NCBI RefSeq assembly: GCF_023634645.1
Contig: NZ_JAMKMR010000012.1
Location: 1 to 64,000, forward strand
Length of the DNA stretch: 64,000 nt
Source of the DNA: Vibrio sinus
GTDB lineage: Bacteria; Pseudomonadota; Gammaproteobacteria; Enterobacterales; Vibrionaceae
Direction of reading: 5' to 3'
Below, piece after piece: positions 63,332 through 64,000 of the stretch. A model generated the notes under the pieces. The model saw only the letters and a list, made by a program, of their open reading frames with translations. It made no database searches and was not told the origin of the DNA. The position numbers and the translations under genes were made by a program. Each line of letters opens with the position of its first letter. The first letter of the stretch is position 1.

Positions 63332-64000
63332 CTACATCATGTACATTCTGGCTGTACGTGCAGGCAGGTTAAATGTGTGATAGCGAGAGGTGATTTGTTC
63401 TTTCGCACCACTCAACACATCTTTGTAGTCGACGTACCAGTTAAGCTCATATTGATTTGTGTCCACCGTCACGTTTTGTGCATCACCACATTTATTGATG
63501 CCAACAATGCCTTGCTTGCCACGTTTGAACAAAAGTGTGCAGTGATCACTATGTAGTACCGTCATCGCTTTGCCTTGCATGGCGTTGTGGAAGGCGATCA
63601 TCTCGACCATTTGAGTTTTATCCCAAACGTTTTTCCAACGTCCATTGTCCTTATCTTCGGAAGCGGGTAGCTCATCACTGTACACCAACGGCGTTCCTCC
63701 ATCTCGGCCCAAAATGTAGGCGTAGGCAAGAGTTTCATCGGTTGGGTCCATGATCTGATACCGGAAGCCATCATTGTTCGGGATGTCATGAGTAATGGTG
63801 AATGTCACTGCTCTTGAGCCTTCTAATGCCGCTCCATAGGCTTGTGGGTCGTGAAGCTCGTTAAGCCCGCCATTGATTGAAAACGCGTCACGAATGGTGG
63901 CGAATAATGGGAAATCATAGGCGGCATGCGTGGTGTTGTTCAGGTAGGGCGCAAGAAATACGTCATAGCTAACATCGCCTTTTCCACCACTGGTGATCAC
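63332..64000 (-). CDS. Alpha-amylase family (GH13) protein, C-terminal part
   Basis: Partial: the gene runs past the window end, and only the last 222 residues or fewer are seen. FTITHDIPNNDGFRY is the GH13 region IV with the transition-state His-Asp pair, and the C-terminal beta-domain follows (LLFKRGKQGIVGINKCGD, FNLPARTARMYMM). It hydrolyses alpha-1,4-glucans; whether secreted cannot be judged without the N-terminus. It is followed after 12 bp by the sugar MFS gene. Confidence 0.82.
   Translation of the reverse strand: MITSGGKGDVSYDVFLAPYLNNTTHAAYDFPLFATIRDAFSINGGLNELHDPQAYGAALEGSRAVTFTITHDIPNNDGFRYQIMDPTDETLAYAYILGRDGGTPLVYSDELPASEDKDNGRWKNVWDKTQMVEMIAFHNAMQGKAMTVLHSDHCTLLFKRGKQGIVGINKCGDAQNVTVDTNQYELNWYVDYKDVLSGAKEQITSRYHTFNLPARTARMYMM

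Overview
The window looks like chromosomal DNA of a marine gammaproteobacterium, most likely Vibrio or a close Vibrionaceae relative. The reasons are the moderate-to-low GC content with AT-rich gaps, the small Vibrio-type RRF_GI protein, the cyoABCDE quinol oxidase operon, the P19-like proteins, and the dense mix of LysR, AraC, LacI, MerR and XRE regulators with transporters. No rRNA, tRNA, CRISPR array, phage or intact insertion sequence was recognised. Few housekeeping genes are present, so this may be an accessory part of the genome such as a second chromosome; that is inference.

1-12.7 kb: two large nonribosomal peptide synthetases in one operon. Their domains read C-A-T-E-TE and C-A-T-C-A-T-TE. 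The binding-pocket residues I read from the adenylation domains suggest Thr, Val and Val. 12.7-20 kb: a solute-binding protein, an isolated alpha/beta hydrolase in an AT-rich pocket, a Bcr-type drug exporter with a divergent XRE-cupin regulator, and a di-heme peroxidase fused to PPC domains. 20-26.6 kb: rhlE, then a LysR-controlled set (YcaC-like hydrolase, VOC protein, DHA2 exporter), a small periplasmic protein and a second LysR. A short repeat (GGTGTGTGTCC core) recurs four times here, each time just past the stop codon of a minus-strand gene.

26.7-34 kb: a 1553-residue Tat-exported protein of unknown function, a small membrane-anchored protein and an MFS carrier. 34.4-40 kb: the most unusual cluster, in which an AcpA/phospholipase-C-like lipoprotein, a membrane polyferredoxin, two P19-like periplasmic metal proteins and a second AcpA-like protein lie in one direction. 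The last of these has lost most of the expected catalytic residues. I infer a metal (iron or copper) acquisition or redox system. 40-47 kb: a GDSL lipase, an unknown membrane transporter, an outer-membrane barrel, LysR and SDR genes overlapping tail to tail, and an aromatic amino-acid permease.

47-55.4 kb: tpx, a GalR-like LacI regulator with two candidate operators, an FAH-family protein with a signal peptide, a DOPA-dioxygenase-like protein, amt, a BASS-type transporter with a divergent AraC regulator, MerR, RRF_GI and a small acidic protein. 55.8-60.5 kb: the cyoABCDE operon, encoding cytochrome bo3 and heme O synthase, ending in a strong terminator; a perfect CRP-type palindrome lies far upstream. 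61-64 kb: a HAD phosphatase/mutase, a sugar MFS carrier and the C-terminal part of a GH13 alpha-amylase cut by the window end, which together suggest alpha-glucan use.
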